Shown: in pieces, positions 25,878 to 34,942 of the stretch
Numbering within the stretch: the first letter of the stretch is position 1
How the letters are laid out: each line of letters begins with the position of its first letter
Assembly (NCBI RefSeq): GCF_016616885.1
Contig: NZ_CP067102.1
Span: 124,001 to 188,000 of the forward strand
DNA length: 64,000 bases
Source of the DNA: Bradyrhizobium diazoefficiens
GTDB taxonomy: Bacteria > Pseudomonadota > Alphaproteobacteria > Rhizobiales > Xanthobacteraceae
Reading direction: 5' to 3'
Notes under the pieces: generated by a model
Databases searched by the model: none
What the model saw: the letters and a program-made list of their open reading frames with translations, nothing else
Told to the model about the DNA's origin: nothing
Translations under genes and position numbers: made by a program

Positions 25878-26633
25878 TCAGCTCTCCCGAATCGCTCCGC
25901 TTAGATGGATTGCTTGTATCGCAAGCCCGCGCTTGCGCCCGGGCTTCGTCGAAGGATTGCCTGTCATCCAGACAGGATGGTGGCCATTCAGCCCAGATGG
26001 ATGACTGACGTGAACCCAAACCACTTCACCAGTACGATAACTGACCTCGTTGATGTCCGAGAAGTGCGACCCATAGAGGGAGCGGACCACTCCGCGACAG
26101 CCCTTTATATAGCTGTCGGTCGTGCCGAGCAGCAGAACCAACCGAACAGAGGACGGAAGGTCGGCAAGAAAGGTTTCTGCGCAAATCCGCAGGTTTTTGG
26201 CAATTTCTTCGGTGAATGCCTTCGGCATGACTTCACCGGTGCAAGCTAACACCCCCTTCTTGTTGATGCGCGACAGGCTACAACGCACCAACGATCCGAA
26301 GCCGATCTCAGTCTCCGAAGCTACCATCTTCTGGTCAACGGCTTCCGAGCTTCCGATCACGCCGAGCAAACGCAGCTCTTCAGTTAGACGGGTGCGCATG
26401 TCCTTGAAGGGGATATCCTCGAAACGGCCGGACCGAAATGCGTTCGCCTGGGTAAAGCCCTTTGAGAATCCAAGTATCAGTATGCGCGGCGTCGCCGATC
26501 CCCAAGCCGCTGGATCGTTGACCATCTGCCACTTGCCGATTGTCTGCGTCGATTCAGCGCCGCTGAAGCAGCGTCGGCACGCGATGCGGCCATGCGGAGG
26601 AAGGGTTGAGGTCGTTGCGAGAGCCATATCCAT
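25878..26633 (-). CDS. Uracil-DNA-glycosylase-superfamily-like protein
   Basis: The 251-residue product has a C-x2-C pair near the start (CRRC), a strand with RILILGFSKG near residue 50, a central FGSLVRCSL and a late HVSHPSGLNGH. The spacing of the first glycine motif and the final HPS(G)LN is like motifs A and B of the uracil-DNA-glycosylase fold. The usual catalytic Asp is not obvious, so it may bind rather than cut nucleic acid. It is the first gene of a two-gene unit with the HEPN protein. An ATG at 26627 is an alternative start. The 287 bases upstream hold no gene. Confidence 0.5.
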   Translation of the reverse strand: MDMALATTSTLPPHGRIACRRCFSGAESTQTIGKWQMVNDPAAWGSATPRILILGFSKGFTQANAFRSGRFEDIPFKDMRTRLTEELRLLGVIGSSEAVDQKMVASETEIGFGSLVRCSLSRINKKGVLACTGEVMPKAFTEEIAKNLRICAETFLADLPSSVRLVLLLGTTDSYIKGCRGVVRSLYGSHFSDINEVSYRTGEVVWVHVSHPSGLNGHHPVWMTGNPSTKPGRKRGLAIQAIHLSGAIRES

Positions 26634-26920
26634 GTGTCATCGTTCTCCGAGGCGAGCAAATCAGCGAAGAAACCGCGAGCTCTTATGAGCCGCAGTGACG
26701 AGGTGGCCATCGTCGCCGACGATGGCGTAGAGCTTCTGCTGTCTGTCGATTTCTGAGAAGTTCAGCGAGGGCGAGCTCACAGCGTACTAAGATCGTCGCT
26801 GTGGGTGGCGGTAGAAATCGCTTGGCGTTCATGTTGATCCGATCCATGCCGAGAATGCGTGGTTTAGCGTCCATCTCTCCTCTGGGTAAGCCCGAAGGTC
26901 GGGGGTAAAGCGAGAGCTTG

Positions 26921-27943
26921 ATGAAGAACTCTAGCGAATTGATCGTTCCAGTAATCGAGCAATACTTGGAACAGCAGGGCAACCTGACGTTTATAAACAA
27001 TTTCGACGAGGCCATGCGGGGACGTGAGCAACGATTGCCCGCTCGGGAATTGGACTCTCCAACGGCTCAGTTGGCGTGGCGCCTCTATGACTTGTGCAAG
27101 AGGCATTTCTTTATGATGCGAGTTCAAAGCCTTAAGCTGGCCGAAATTTCTCGTGGGATACTTTGGGCGTCTCAAGCCGGGAATCCCACCATCCACATCT
27201 CTTTGACAAGAGCTCTATTCGAGCACCTTTCGGCTTTTTCTTTTCAGGTCGACGAACTCAGCAAGATTTCTAATAATCTTTCGCGCCAAAGTGACCTCGG
27301 AAAACTGATTGGTACCATGCACAAACATCATTCAACCCTAGAAAGGATGTACTACGGGCAAGACATACACGGCGGAAGTGGCCACCCGAAGCCGTTCCAT
27401 GTGAACGATTTTAGAAAGGTGCTGGAGAACGATTACCCGGACCAAAACGTCGTTTACGCAACGCTATGCGATTATGTTCATCCGAACTATGGAAGCAATT
27501 CGTTGGTTTCGTCTGGAAAGCTTGGCGAAGGTGTTCTCAGCCAACCGCCATCAGCATTCCAAGCGCAAATTGAACTTGCAAATGCATGCGCCATAAAGTG
27601 CCTGACGCTCGCGAATGGATACGAACTGGAAGGCTCACGTCAGCTAATCAAACTTGATAACTTTGTTGAAATAGCGAGTCGCGATGGAGAGCGACCGTCG
27701 ACTGTCTTTAGCAAGAAGGGGCTGTCACATCTTGGCGACGGGAAATGCCAGGAAACTGCGATACAATTTACCAAAGTCCGCACACACGGTGAGGCGGTCG
27801 AGATGATCTATCGATATATCGAACAGGAAAAATTACGATTCATTGGCCGGCAAACTAAGACGGTTGAAGACGGCTTTCTGTTTGAGGTCTGTCAGACCAA
27901 TGAAGGCCCGCTTTGGTTCAAGACAAAACTCGAATGGCCCTAG
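26921..27943 (+). CDS. Hypothetical protein, DUF5677-like
   Basis: The 340-residue product is helical through residue 230, with RALFEHLSAFSF near 93 and CDYVHPNYGSN near 188. The Arg-x-x-x-Glu then Asp-Tyr-x-His-Pro layout resembles DUF5677-type proteins, which share HEPN-like helices, but this is a weak match. The codon use is more AT-rich than its neighbours, consistent with recent transfer. A TTG at 26918 directly precedes the ATG. It is a single gene between the HEPN pair and the Argonaute system. Confidence 0.55.
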   Translation: MKNSSELIVPVIEQYLEQQGNLTFINNFDEAMRGREQRLPARELDSPTAQLAWRLYDLCKRHFFMMRVQSLKLAEISRGILWASQAGNPTIHISLTRALFEHLSAFSFQVDELSKISNNLSRQSDLGKLIGTMHKHHSTLERMYYGQDIHGGSGHPKPFHVNDFRKVLENDYPDQNVVYATLCDYVHPNYGSNSLVSSGKLGEGVLSQPPSAFQAQIELANACAIKCLTLANGYELEGSRQLIKLDNFVEIASRDGERPSTVFSKKGLSHLGDGKCQETAIQFTKVRTHGEAVEMIYRYIEQEKLRFIGRQTKTVEDGFLFEVCQTNEGPLWFKTKLEWP

Positions 27944-28097
27944 GTTGTGCCAGCCGCGCCGCCGTTCGAAACAGTCCACACTATAGAGCCGGAGCGGCAC
28001 TAGCGCAGAACCGATAGCCCGTTCAGGCCGATCGATGGATGAGATCACGAGCCGCGTTGATCCTAGGCAGGCTCGCTTGCGCTGCATGGGCTCTCCG

Positions 28098-29597
28098 TCA
28101 CATATAGAAGCGATAACGCGGGTCCGGCGTGGTACCGTCCGGAACGTATTTGAGGATGTCGCCGACCTGTCGCGCAGCCTTCAAGGTGATCGGAAGCGCT
28201 CCGTCGAACTGCGTCCCATTCCAGTTCATCTTGGTCAGGGCCAGCGTCTCCTTCAGCAACAGATTCCAATCCGGCGTGTCGCGGCGCTGCGCGTGCAGCA
28301 CCAGCGGATTGGGCACGTAGAGACCGGGATAGGTTCGGAAGAAATCGACGCTTCCGCGCGTGTAGAGAATGGTTTGAGCGTCGTCGAGACGCATCGCGGT
28401 CCCACGAAGCGGTGGATAGACGCTGTTCCGGAAGAGCCGGACCGGAGACCGGCGGGGCATCCAGATGAAGTCGGCAATCTCGATCTCGGACTGCTCAATG
28501 GCCCTTTGAAAGCCCTCCCGCTCCTCTGGATGGAAACGCGACGTCTTGTGGACGACCAGGCGGGCGGGATAGTTACCGTGCTCCTTCTTGTAGCTCTGCA
28601 GCGCCGTCCGCGTCAGGTTGAAGGCATCGAGCGCCGACAGGTACGGCTGCCGATCGGTCTTGTCCTTCAGGCCCGGTCCGCCCTTCAGAATCAAGCCCTC
28701 ACCGCGCTCGTCGAATAGTTGAGCCGAACTCGTCTGGAGCGACGTCCCATCGAGGCCTTCGAAGAAGCTCACGCCCATGAACGTGGCCGAGTATTCCCGC
28801 TGGTCGCGCACCATGCGCCACGGCGTGCCGCCGGATTTGTAGTACAGCGCGCAGAAAAAGTTCCAGGCGCGCGTCGCCTCGTCCTGTACCTTGCGCGTGG
28901 AGAATTCGGCGAGCTTGCGCTTCACGACGGCATCATTGTCATAGGTTGTCGGCCACACGATCTGAATCGGGACTCGCAGCGCGAGCGTGGCGGCCTTCAG
29001 CGCGCCCCGGAAGTTCTCTATCTCCCTGTCGACCACGGGCACGTCCTCGGGCTCGCTCTCGTCGGCAGGAAGTTCCTCCTGATCGTCGTCGGACGGCTGG
29101 CTCCTCATGTTGCTCACCCGCTCGATGATCTCCACCGGAAGGGCGCAGATGACGACCTGGGGCGGCTGATCCTGTTCAGCGAGATCTTTGACCTCGTTCG
29201 TGAATGCCTCAACGGCGAGCGAGACCGCTGTGTCGTCGTCCCTCTCGGACACAATGCGCGAGATCACGGACTGCGATAGGATCCGGACGTGGCGGGTCCC
29301 GACGTCGAAGCTGCAGCGGAACGGCCCCAGGATCGTGCTCCCGGGGAACGCCGGGAAAAGGTTCGGCTGGCGGCTGTTCTTTGCGGGGATGCCTCCTTCG
29401 CAGCGGCGCAGCCAATCGCCGAGCTTTCCGACCGTCTGGGACGAGCCGACTACACCCAGGCGGATCTCCTTGGTCCTTTCGGTCGAAAAATCGACGGGGC
29501 CATAGTCCATCAGGCCGAAGCGCACGTCGATGTGGCGACCGTTGGCCGCGAATTCGAGCAGCGGCTCGGGAAGATGCGAAAGGTCAAAGGAGCTCAA
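28098..29597 (-). CDS. Short prokaryotic Argonaute (MID-PIWI)
   Basis: The 499-residue protein has the MID-PIWI layout of short prokaryotic Argonautes, without N or PAZ domains. Marks are DYGPVDF near 31, IQIVWPTTYD near 211, ALYYKSGGTPWRM near 250, FMGVSFF at 273-279, a VVHKTSRF strand and the C-terminal PRYRFYM. The first catalytic Asp of active PIWI domains is replaced in GVSFF, so it should not cut but should bind guide and target and signal to its partner. The start is TTG at 29597, with GGAGAAGG six bases before it, overlapping the partner gene. The open frame extends to 30569 but that part is shadow. The partner is the DREN-APAZ nuclease. Confidence 0.85.
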   Translation of the reverse strand: MSSFDLSHLPEPLLEFAANGRHIDVRFGLMDYGPVDFSTERTKEIRLGVVGSSQTVGKLGDWLRRCEGGIPAKNSRQPNLFPAFPGSTILGPFRCSFDVGTRHVRILSQSVISRIVSERDDDTAVSLAVEAFTNEVKDLAEQDQPPQVVICALPVEIIERVSNMRSQPSDDDQEELPADESEPEDVPVVDREIENFRGALKAATLALRVPIQIVWPTTYDNDAVVKRKLAEFSTRKVQDEATRAWNFFCALYYKSGGTPWRMVRDQREYSATFMGVSFFEGLDGTSLQTSSAQLFDERGEGLILKGGPGLKDKTDRQPYLSALDAFNLTRTALQSYKKEHGNYPARLVVHKTSRFHPEEREGFQRAIEQSEIEIADFIWMPRRSPVRLFRNSVYPPLRGTAMRLDDAQTILYTRGSVDFFRTYPGLYVPNPLVLHAQRRDTPDWNLLLKETLALTKMNWNGTQFDGALPITLKAARQVGDILKYVPDGTTPDPRYRFYM

Positions 29598-30898
29598 GCT
29601 GTGCCTTCTCCATTCGCGTTTTTTCCTCGTCGTCCTCGTTCTCCCGCCACAGATCGTCCAGTACACCGTACGGCAGCGATAGCGCCGGCAACGCGCTGAA
29701 AACGAGCGGATCCTTGCGCAATAGGTCTGGCTGACGGGACCAGGAAGGCACTCCACATGCCGATGTGGCCGCGGACGCTCTGGTTGGTTTCGAGCCGTTT
29801 GATTCCGCTCATGCGGTCCGAGGCGTAGCGGAATTCGTGGTAGCCGTCCGATGTGAAGTGATAGGTCGGCTCGAGGGCCAGGTACCACTCGCCGGCGATC
29901 CGGACGAAGTTGGCGTGGAAGGCGTCGTGTCGGAAATAGGATGGCGTGGTTTCGCCATCGCGCTTGTAGGACTTCACGACCTTGCGCGACGTCTTGTTCT
30001 CGAACGAGCGGTAGGAGTAGGTCCTCGTTTCCTTCCCCTTGCCGATCTTCCAGAACAGATAGCGCCGGTCTCGCCAGTAGGCCAGGCTTTCGTGTACCAT
30101 CTCGCCGAGCGCCCGATGGAGCAACTGCACAAATAGGCGCCGAGTTACCTCGCCGTCCGACTCGATCCAGGTCGACGTATCGATCGTGTCCTCGCTGCCT
30201 TCCTCGATTACGTCGCGGAACGGCGGGATTGAGATGTCGCGGAAGCTGTAGATGCGCTTGCCATGGAGAATCCAGTCGATGGGAGGGCTTCCGTACCGTT
30301 CGACAAGCGCCTCCCGGACCTCGGAATAGCTCGACATCGTCTCGGCTACGTGCGTTTTCGCCGGGAAGGCGACCTTCAAAAGGTTGGTGTTGAGCATCTC
30401 CACGATGCGGGCCGACGGCACGATCCGCCCAGGGGCGGAAAAGCCGGAGACCGTCGCTGCAAACCCCGGCAGAGACACTTCGTTCAGCGTATCCCTCGTC
30501 TTGTCGAAGACGATTTTCCGCGTGCGTCGGCGGGCGTCGTCCGCGAACCAGGTGTGGATGGCCTTCCACCAGATCCGTTCGTCGCTCAGTCTGGCGAAGA
30601 AGAGGACGACCGGCACGTTAGAGCCGAGCCAGTATTCGAGGTCCTGTTGCCGGCAGGTGTAGCTGAAGCTTTGGTCAGTTTCCTCGGCGAGACGTCCTTC
30701 CTTCTGGGTCTTGAGCTGCGCTGTGATCCACTGCGCTTTCACTTCGCCCGACTCCGGATCCCTCAATTCGAGAAAGCCGTCGATGCCGGCGTCCAGCGGG
30801 CCGTTCGGTTGGAAGCTCAGACCGACTGACAGCAGCCGAGCGGCCAGAAGGTGGACGCCCTGCTGACCGATCCTCTGCTGCTCGGAGATCTTCTTCAC
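29584..30898 (-). CDS. DUF4365 (DREN) nuclease-APAZ protein of a SPARDA-type system, frameshifted near 3' end
   Basis: The N-terminal part is a DUF4365/PD-(D/E)XK nuclease (Asp40 in GIDGFLEL, QLK at 61-63); the rest matches APAZ, which mimics the N/PAZ part of Argonaute and holds the PIWI partner. On target recognition SPARDA nucleases degrade DNA and RNA and halt the infected cell. After MWSAFLV (about residue 387) the frame leaves its expected course. One extra G in GGG at 29736-29738 would explain it: the corrected frame reads RQPDLLRKDPLVFSALP and ends LQLELL-like at 29584. As written, the frame ends at 29594 with an Arg-rich tail. GTG at 30898 fits family N-termini; ATG at 30982 is upstream. 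Confidence 0.8.
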
Positions 30899-31059
30899 GG
30901 CACCCCGACTCGCTGCAAAACCAACCACGTAGCCAGCGCGCAACGGAAGCGCGAGTCCAGACAGGAAACTCGCTCTCCACAAGAAAGCGATTGCTGGATC
31001 TTCGAGTGCGGGTCAACGGGACGGACGCGGCGGCCGACGCGCCAACGGCCGCAGCTAGT

Positions 31060-31170
31060 ATTCGGGATCGCCCGCCATCGACCAATATTCGCGCGATACC
31101 CAGCGGCCTGAGCTTGCCGTTGGCCTCCGGGATGAACACGCTTCCGGTCCTTTGATTTTCTTCCCAGTGT
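31060..31170 (-). pseudogene. Scrap of a group II intron-type reverse transcriptase
   Basis: One minus-strand frame reads RTGSVFIPEANGKLRPLGI, the conserved RT-0/RT-1 segment of group II intron or related reverse transcriptases (usually IPK-x-NGKLRPLGIP). Nothing around it continues the enzyme: the downstream frame becomes unrelated Arg/Ser-rich sequence. It is a short relic of a mobile element lying between the Argonaute system and the exonuclease gene. Confidence 0.45.
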
Positions 31171-31195
31171 TTGTGCCCGACGCCATGCGGTCGCT

Positions 31196-32092
31196 CTACG
31201 CCCTGACGGAAAATCGATCGAAGGCGGTCAAGGTCTGCAGGCGCGGCTCCACTTCACCAAGGTAAATCTCGGCCTTGAGAAATGCGATTTCGTCGTCGAG
31301 CTTGCTTTCGTCGAGGTCGACGTACCATGACCTCGGTCTGCCATCGCTGCCGTCGCTCCAACGATAGCCGCGGCGCTTGAGCGCGTCTTTGAGCTCGAAC
31401 GGCGACTGCTCGGCCCACACTCGCATCTTCTTTTTGCGAGCCCGCTCGAGCAGGATGCCAAGCGCCGGTGCGCCGGCTGTCGGCAGTTCCAAAGCAAGGA
31501 TCTCGAGGAGAGCGTGGCAATCGTCAACCGCCCTGTGAGCCTGGTGAAAGAAACCGGCCCCGTTCAGCAGGTAGCCGAGGCGCGAGCCCTCGAAACCGTG
31601 CTTTCGCCATTCGATGTCGGTCGCCGAACACCCCCAAGCTTTGCGCTGAAATATCGGCCAGTAGCGCTCGGCGAATTTGCGGTCGAATCCGGCATTGTGG
31701 GCGATTACGATCACGGCATCTTCTGCGAACGATGATACCGCCGCCTCGTCTATCCGATGGCCCGCGACCATCTCGTTCGTGATCCCGGTGAGCGCGATTA
31801 CATCCGGCGGGATCGGCTCGGACGGCTCGTTGAATGAGGAGAAGATATCCCGGAGCCCTGCGATACGACCGTCGGGTAGGTAGTCTACCTTGACCATTCC
31901 GAGCTCGATGATCTTGTCCTTGTGCTGGTCTAGGCCGGTCGTCTCCACGTCGAGCAGGATGGCTGTCTTGGTGCTTTGACCTGTGATCCAAGTGGAAGTC
32001 TCGCGGTGAACCAGGCGCCGAAGGACGCGGTAGTCGGCGGATTTGGCCAACCTTTCGGCCATCGCGGCCAAAGTTAAATCAGCTTCGAGCAT
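31196..32092 (-). CDS. DnaQ-like 3'-5' exonuclease (DEDDh)
   Basis: The 298-residue product has a DEDDh exonuclease core: ExoI LLDVETTGLD near residue 47, ExoII IAHNAGFDRKF near 136 and ExoIII HRAVDDCHALLEIL near 185. This is the proofreading-exonuclease fold of DNA polymerase III epsilon. The C-terminal 90 residues (from LKRRGYRWSDG) match the small extra domain found in many stand-alone 3'-5' exonucleases. Possible roles are DNA repair or end trimming. It lies 66 bases downstream of the DNA polymerase IV gene in the same direction, which points to joint repair use. Confidence 0.86.
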   Translation of the reverse strand: MLEADLTLAAMAERLAKSADYRVLRRLVHRETSTWITGQSTKTAILLDVETTGLDQHKDKIIELGMVKVDYLPDGRIAGLRDIFSSFNEPSEPIPPDVIALTGITNEMVAGHRIDEAAVSSFAEDAVIVIAHNAGFDRKFAERYWPIFQRKAWGCSATDIEWRKHGFEGSRLGYLLNGAGFFHQAHRAVDDCHALLEILALELPTAGAPALGILLERARKKKMRVWAEQSPFELKDALKRRGYRWSDGSDGRPRSWYVDLDESKLDDEIAFLKAEIYLGEVEPRLQTLTAFDRFSVRA

Positions 32093-32158
32093 TTGATTCT
32101 TACTGCCCCTCGCATACCTGCGCAGCGGGTTTGGCGACCGCCGTGAATCTATTCCGGA

Positions 32159-33196
32159 TCAAAGCCCGAAATCCAGTTGCGGCTCCGCACCATTTCCGAC
32201 CTGCAAGGAAGACAGTGACACCCCCAAAAGCCGAACCGGCTTCGAAAAAGGCATGTTATCCTGCAGCAGGCCGATGGCCACTTCGGCGAGGCCATCGCGG
32301 TTGGCCACAGCCGAAGAGGCGGATCGGCTGCGCGTGATGATCTCGAAGTCGGCAAACTTCACTTTGAGTGTCACCGTTCGCCCACGCGTGCCGGCCGATT
32401 CGCAATGTCGCCAGACCTTGTCGATCAGCGGTTCAAGCTCGGCGATCATGGCCTCGGCTTCGGCAAGGTCGGTCGAGAACGTATTCTCCGCGCCGACGGA
32501 TTTCCGGGTGCGGTTGGCTCGAACAGGCCGTTCGTCGACGCCGCGCGAAATCCAATAGTAGTAGCCGCCCGACTTGCCGAAGTTCGCGTTCATGAACTGC
32601 AGCGTCTGGTTGCGCATGTCGAGACCGGTGAATATGCCCAAGGCGTTCATCTTAGTGCTCGTTGCGGGGCCTATCCCGTGAAATTTGCCTACGGGGAGCG
32701 TCTCCACGAAGGCCGGCCCCATCTCAGGCGAGATGACGAACTGACCATTGGGCTTGCGGTGATCGGAAGCGAGCTTCGCCAGAAATTTGTTGTAGGAGAT
32801 GCCGGCCGAGGCGTTGAGGCCGGTCTCCGCCTTGATCTTCTCGCGGATGCGCAACGCAATGTCCCTGGCGAGCGGGATGCCTTGAAGATTTTCGGTCACG
32901 TCGAGATAGGCCTCGTCGAGCGACAGAGGTTCGATGATCGTTGTGTGCTCGGCGAAGATCTCGCGTATTTGCCGGCTGATCGCCTTGTAGACCTCGAAGC
33001 GGGGCTTGACGAAGATCAGGTCGGGACATTGTCGCTTCGCGGTCACCGAGGGCATCGCGGAGCGAACCCCAAATTTGCGGGCTTCGTAGCTCGCGGCCGC
33101 CACGACCCCGCGCTCTGCCGAGCCGCCGACCGCGACCGGCTTTCCGCGCAGGTCCGGATTATCGCGCTGTTCCACTGACGCATAGAACGCATCCAT
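32159..33196 (-). CDS. dinB: DNA polymerase IV (Y family), start codon unclear
   Basis: This is a translesion polymerase with the DinB domain order: catalytic SLDEAYLDV near residue 92 and a complete palm, thumb and little-finger region. The first catalytic Asp lies in KIIHIDMDAFYAS, one residue before the ATG at 33196. A start at that ATG would therefore lose the residue. Upstream the frame is open for 21 more codons to a TAG but has no ATG, GTG or TTG. A perfect -10-like TATAAT (complement of 33264-33269) lies just before this extension. Either a non-standard start is used, or a start was lost by mutation or sequencing error. Confidence 0.87.
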   Translation of the reverse strand: MDAFYASVEQRDNPDLRGKPVAVGGSAERGVVAAASYEARKFGVRSAMPSVTAKRQCPDLIFVKPRFEVYKAISRQIREIFAEHTTIIEPLSLDEAYLDVTENLQGIPLARDIALRIREKIKAETGLNASAGISYNKFLAKLASDHRKPNGQFVISPEMGPAFVETLPVGKFHGIGPATSTKMNALGIFTGLDMRNQTLQFMNANFGKSGGYYYWISRGVDERPVRANRTRKSVGAENTFSTDLAEAEAMIAELEPLIDKVWRHCESAGTRGRTVTLKVKFADFEIITRSRSASSAVANRDGLAEVAIGLLQDNMPFSKPVRLLGVSLSSLQVGNGAEPQLDFGL

Positions 33197-33295
33197 GTCG
33201 ATATGGATGATCTTGCGGTGGGGCGCGTTCGAGTCGCCTTGCTCTGAATCGGACCGGACCTAGATTATAGACGTTCGCCGTCCAGCCGTCGCAGC

Positions 33296-33568
33296 TTAGA
33301 CCAAGTCCTTGGGCGGACACTCGGGGCAGGTATCGCCGACCGAATCCAAGAACTCTGTGATCGCATCTGTGGCTTCGTCGGGAGAAACGCCTGCCGGCGG
33401 ATCCCGACGAGCGATATCATAGGCGCGATCGCGGGCGTGCGGGTCGGCGCGATCCTGCATCCAGCCGTGCTCCTCGCATTCGCGGATAGCGCCGGCTTCC
33501 TGCAGCACGGAGGTTGCCCAGCCGCGCAGGGTCTGGATCGCCGGTCGTCTCTGTTTCGCCATCAGCAT
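33296..33568 (-). CDS. Small hypothetical protein
   Basis: The 90-residue product starts MLMAKQRRP and has an internal acidic part with a C-terminal C-x2-C (CPECPP). It is soluble and probably helical. A second ATG two codons in is equally likely. I recognise no family, but similar short proteins occur beside repair genes in rhizobia. It lies between dinB and the SRAP gene, all in the same direction. Confidence 0.5.
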   Translation of the reverse strand: MLMAKQRRPAIQTLRGWATSVLQEAGAIRECEEHGWMQDRADPHARDRAYDIARRDPPAGVSPDEATDAITEFLDSVGDTCPECPPKDLV

Positions 33569-33731
33569 CGCGAGCGCTCCCGCCGGGACGAATCCTTGCG
33601 CCGCCCACGTCGTTCCCGGCGGTTAGCACAGGCCGGGGATTCGAAATCGCTGGGGCCGCCGCTTGTCCACGTGTTCCACCGTCCTGTGCACAGCCGCGAA
33701 CTGGCACCAGCTTGCCGCCAAATTGTCTCGC

Positions 33732-34460
33732 TCACGCGGCCAGTGCCGGATCTTCCTTCTCGCCCGTGGCGACGATCCGCAGCGCGCCGTCCGGGAGGGG
33801 CCGCTGCAGCGACTTCGCCTCGTCCCAAGGGGCGCGGAGCCAGACCTCGTATTCCTCCGCCGTCACCAGGATCACCGGCATCGCCTTGGGGTGGACGCGC
33901 TTGACCTCGGCGTTCGGCTCGCAGGTGAGGAAGGCGAAGACGTCGGTGGTGATCTCGCCTTCCTTCGCCTTCCGCACACTGGTCCAATTTGTCCATAGCC
34001 CGGCAAATGCGATCAGAGGCCGCGCCTCGTCCAGAGCGAACCAGACCGGCACTTTCTTGCCATCGATCGTGTCGTACTCAGAAAAGGACGTGAACGGCAT
34101 CAGGCAGCGATGCTCCGGTCCGAGCCATCGCTTCCAGTGGGCGCTGCTAACATTCCTGATGTTCGTCGTGCCGCCGTCCGGCTCCATCCGGAGCAACTCC
34201 TTGAAATCGACGGTCTTGCCCTTGGCCTGTAGCTTCTCCGCGCGCTTTTTCGTCGCATCCATCAGAGCCCGCTGCGAGCTCGGCATGCCCCAGCGTGCCA
34301 TGACGATCTCGCGTCCCCCCGCACCATTGCGTACGATCGGTGCAGGATAGTCGGGAAAAATGCCTGGCATCGATGGCAGGTTGCCGACATCGCTGTTCAG
34401 CGCGCCGAACAGGCGACGGATCGCGTCGACGTTTTTTGTCATCGAGTAGAGATTGCACAC
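33732..34460 (-). CDS. SOS response-associated peptidase (SRAP/HMCES/YedK)
   Basis: SRAP proteins seal abasic sites in single-stranded DNA by forming a covalent bond through the N-terminal cysteine, protecting it from cleavage. The 242-residue product matches: Cys2-Asn3-Leu in MCNLYSMT, RWGMPS near residue 60, IRNVSSAHW near 110, RCLMPFTSFSEYD, FAGLWT and the His in HPKAMPVIL. The GTG at 34460 places Cys at position 2 as the chemistry requires. An ATG at 34466 would bury it at position 4. It follows the zinc-finger protein gene with its start two bases after that stop. Confidence 0.92.
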   Translation of the reverse strand: MCNLYSMTKNVDAIRRLFGALNSDVGNLPSMPGIFPDYPAPIVRNGAGGREIVMARWGMPSSQRALMDATKKRAEKLQAKGKTVDFKELLRMEPDGGTTNIRNVSSAHWKRWLGPEHRCLMPFTSFSEYDTIDGKKVPVWFALDEARPLIAFAGLWTNWTSVRKAKEGEITTDVFAFLTCEPNAEVKRVHPKAMPVILVTAEEYEVWLRAPWDEAKSLQRPLPDGALRIVATGEKEDPALAA

Positions 34461-34462
34461 GA

Positions 34463-34912
34463 TCAAATCTCCGGAGCAGCCAGGCGGGGGCGCGACATCA
34501 GTTGCAGCAGCGTGGCGGACGGCCGACGCCCGGCCTTAGCACATTTGCTGCAGCGGAGCCGGCTGGCCAAGTCGTGGACAAATGTGGTCGGCGGATGTCG
34601 TAGCGCCGCCAGATCCACGTCCCGTCGGGTCTTGCATCGCGAGCATTCGATCTCAAGCGAGGCGAAGCCCCCGTTGATAGCTTGGTCAACCGTCGGCGAT
34701 GGGTCGATTGGCCCGCCATCCGCCCACATGCGCTCGTTCCAGGATTCGCAGAGCAAATTGTCTGCCTCGCGGATGAGGGCCTCGCCTTTGGTCCGGGCTT
34801 CGGCGGCCTGTGCTGCGAGGATCGTCGTCATCGCGCGTGCTCGGCCGAGCTCCTTGGTGAGCGCCTTGCGATCTCCTCCAGAGAGGGGCGTCGGGTGATG
34901 CTTCGGTGCCAT
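34463..34912 (-). CDS. Hypothetical protein with two CxxC pairs
   Basis: The 149-residue product has a helical, Lys/Glu-rich N-terminal half and two C-x2-C pairs (CSRC near residue 90, CSKC near 121) that would form one zinc ribbon. The C-terminus is basic (RRPSATLLQLMSRPR). It might bind nucleic acid. Its stop and the SRAP start almost touch, so the two are probably co-transcribed with the 133-residue gene upstream. Confidence 0.55.
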   Translation of the reverse strand: MAPKHHPTPLSGGDRKALTKELGRARAMTTILAAQAAEARTKGEALIREADNLLCESWNERMWADGGPIDPSPTVDQAINGGFASLEIECSRCKTRRDVDLAALRHPPTTFVHDLASRLRCSKCAKAGRRPSATLLQLMSRPRLAAPEI

Positions 34913-34942
34913 TGCAGCATCCAGTTCCAGCCGCGCCGGCGA

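Noticed and set aside
29598..30569. Upstream extension of the Argonaute frame to 30569
   Set aside because: The translation is Arg/Pro-rich and antisense to no family; the overlapping DUF4365-APAZ gene explains the same bases.
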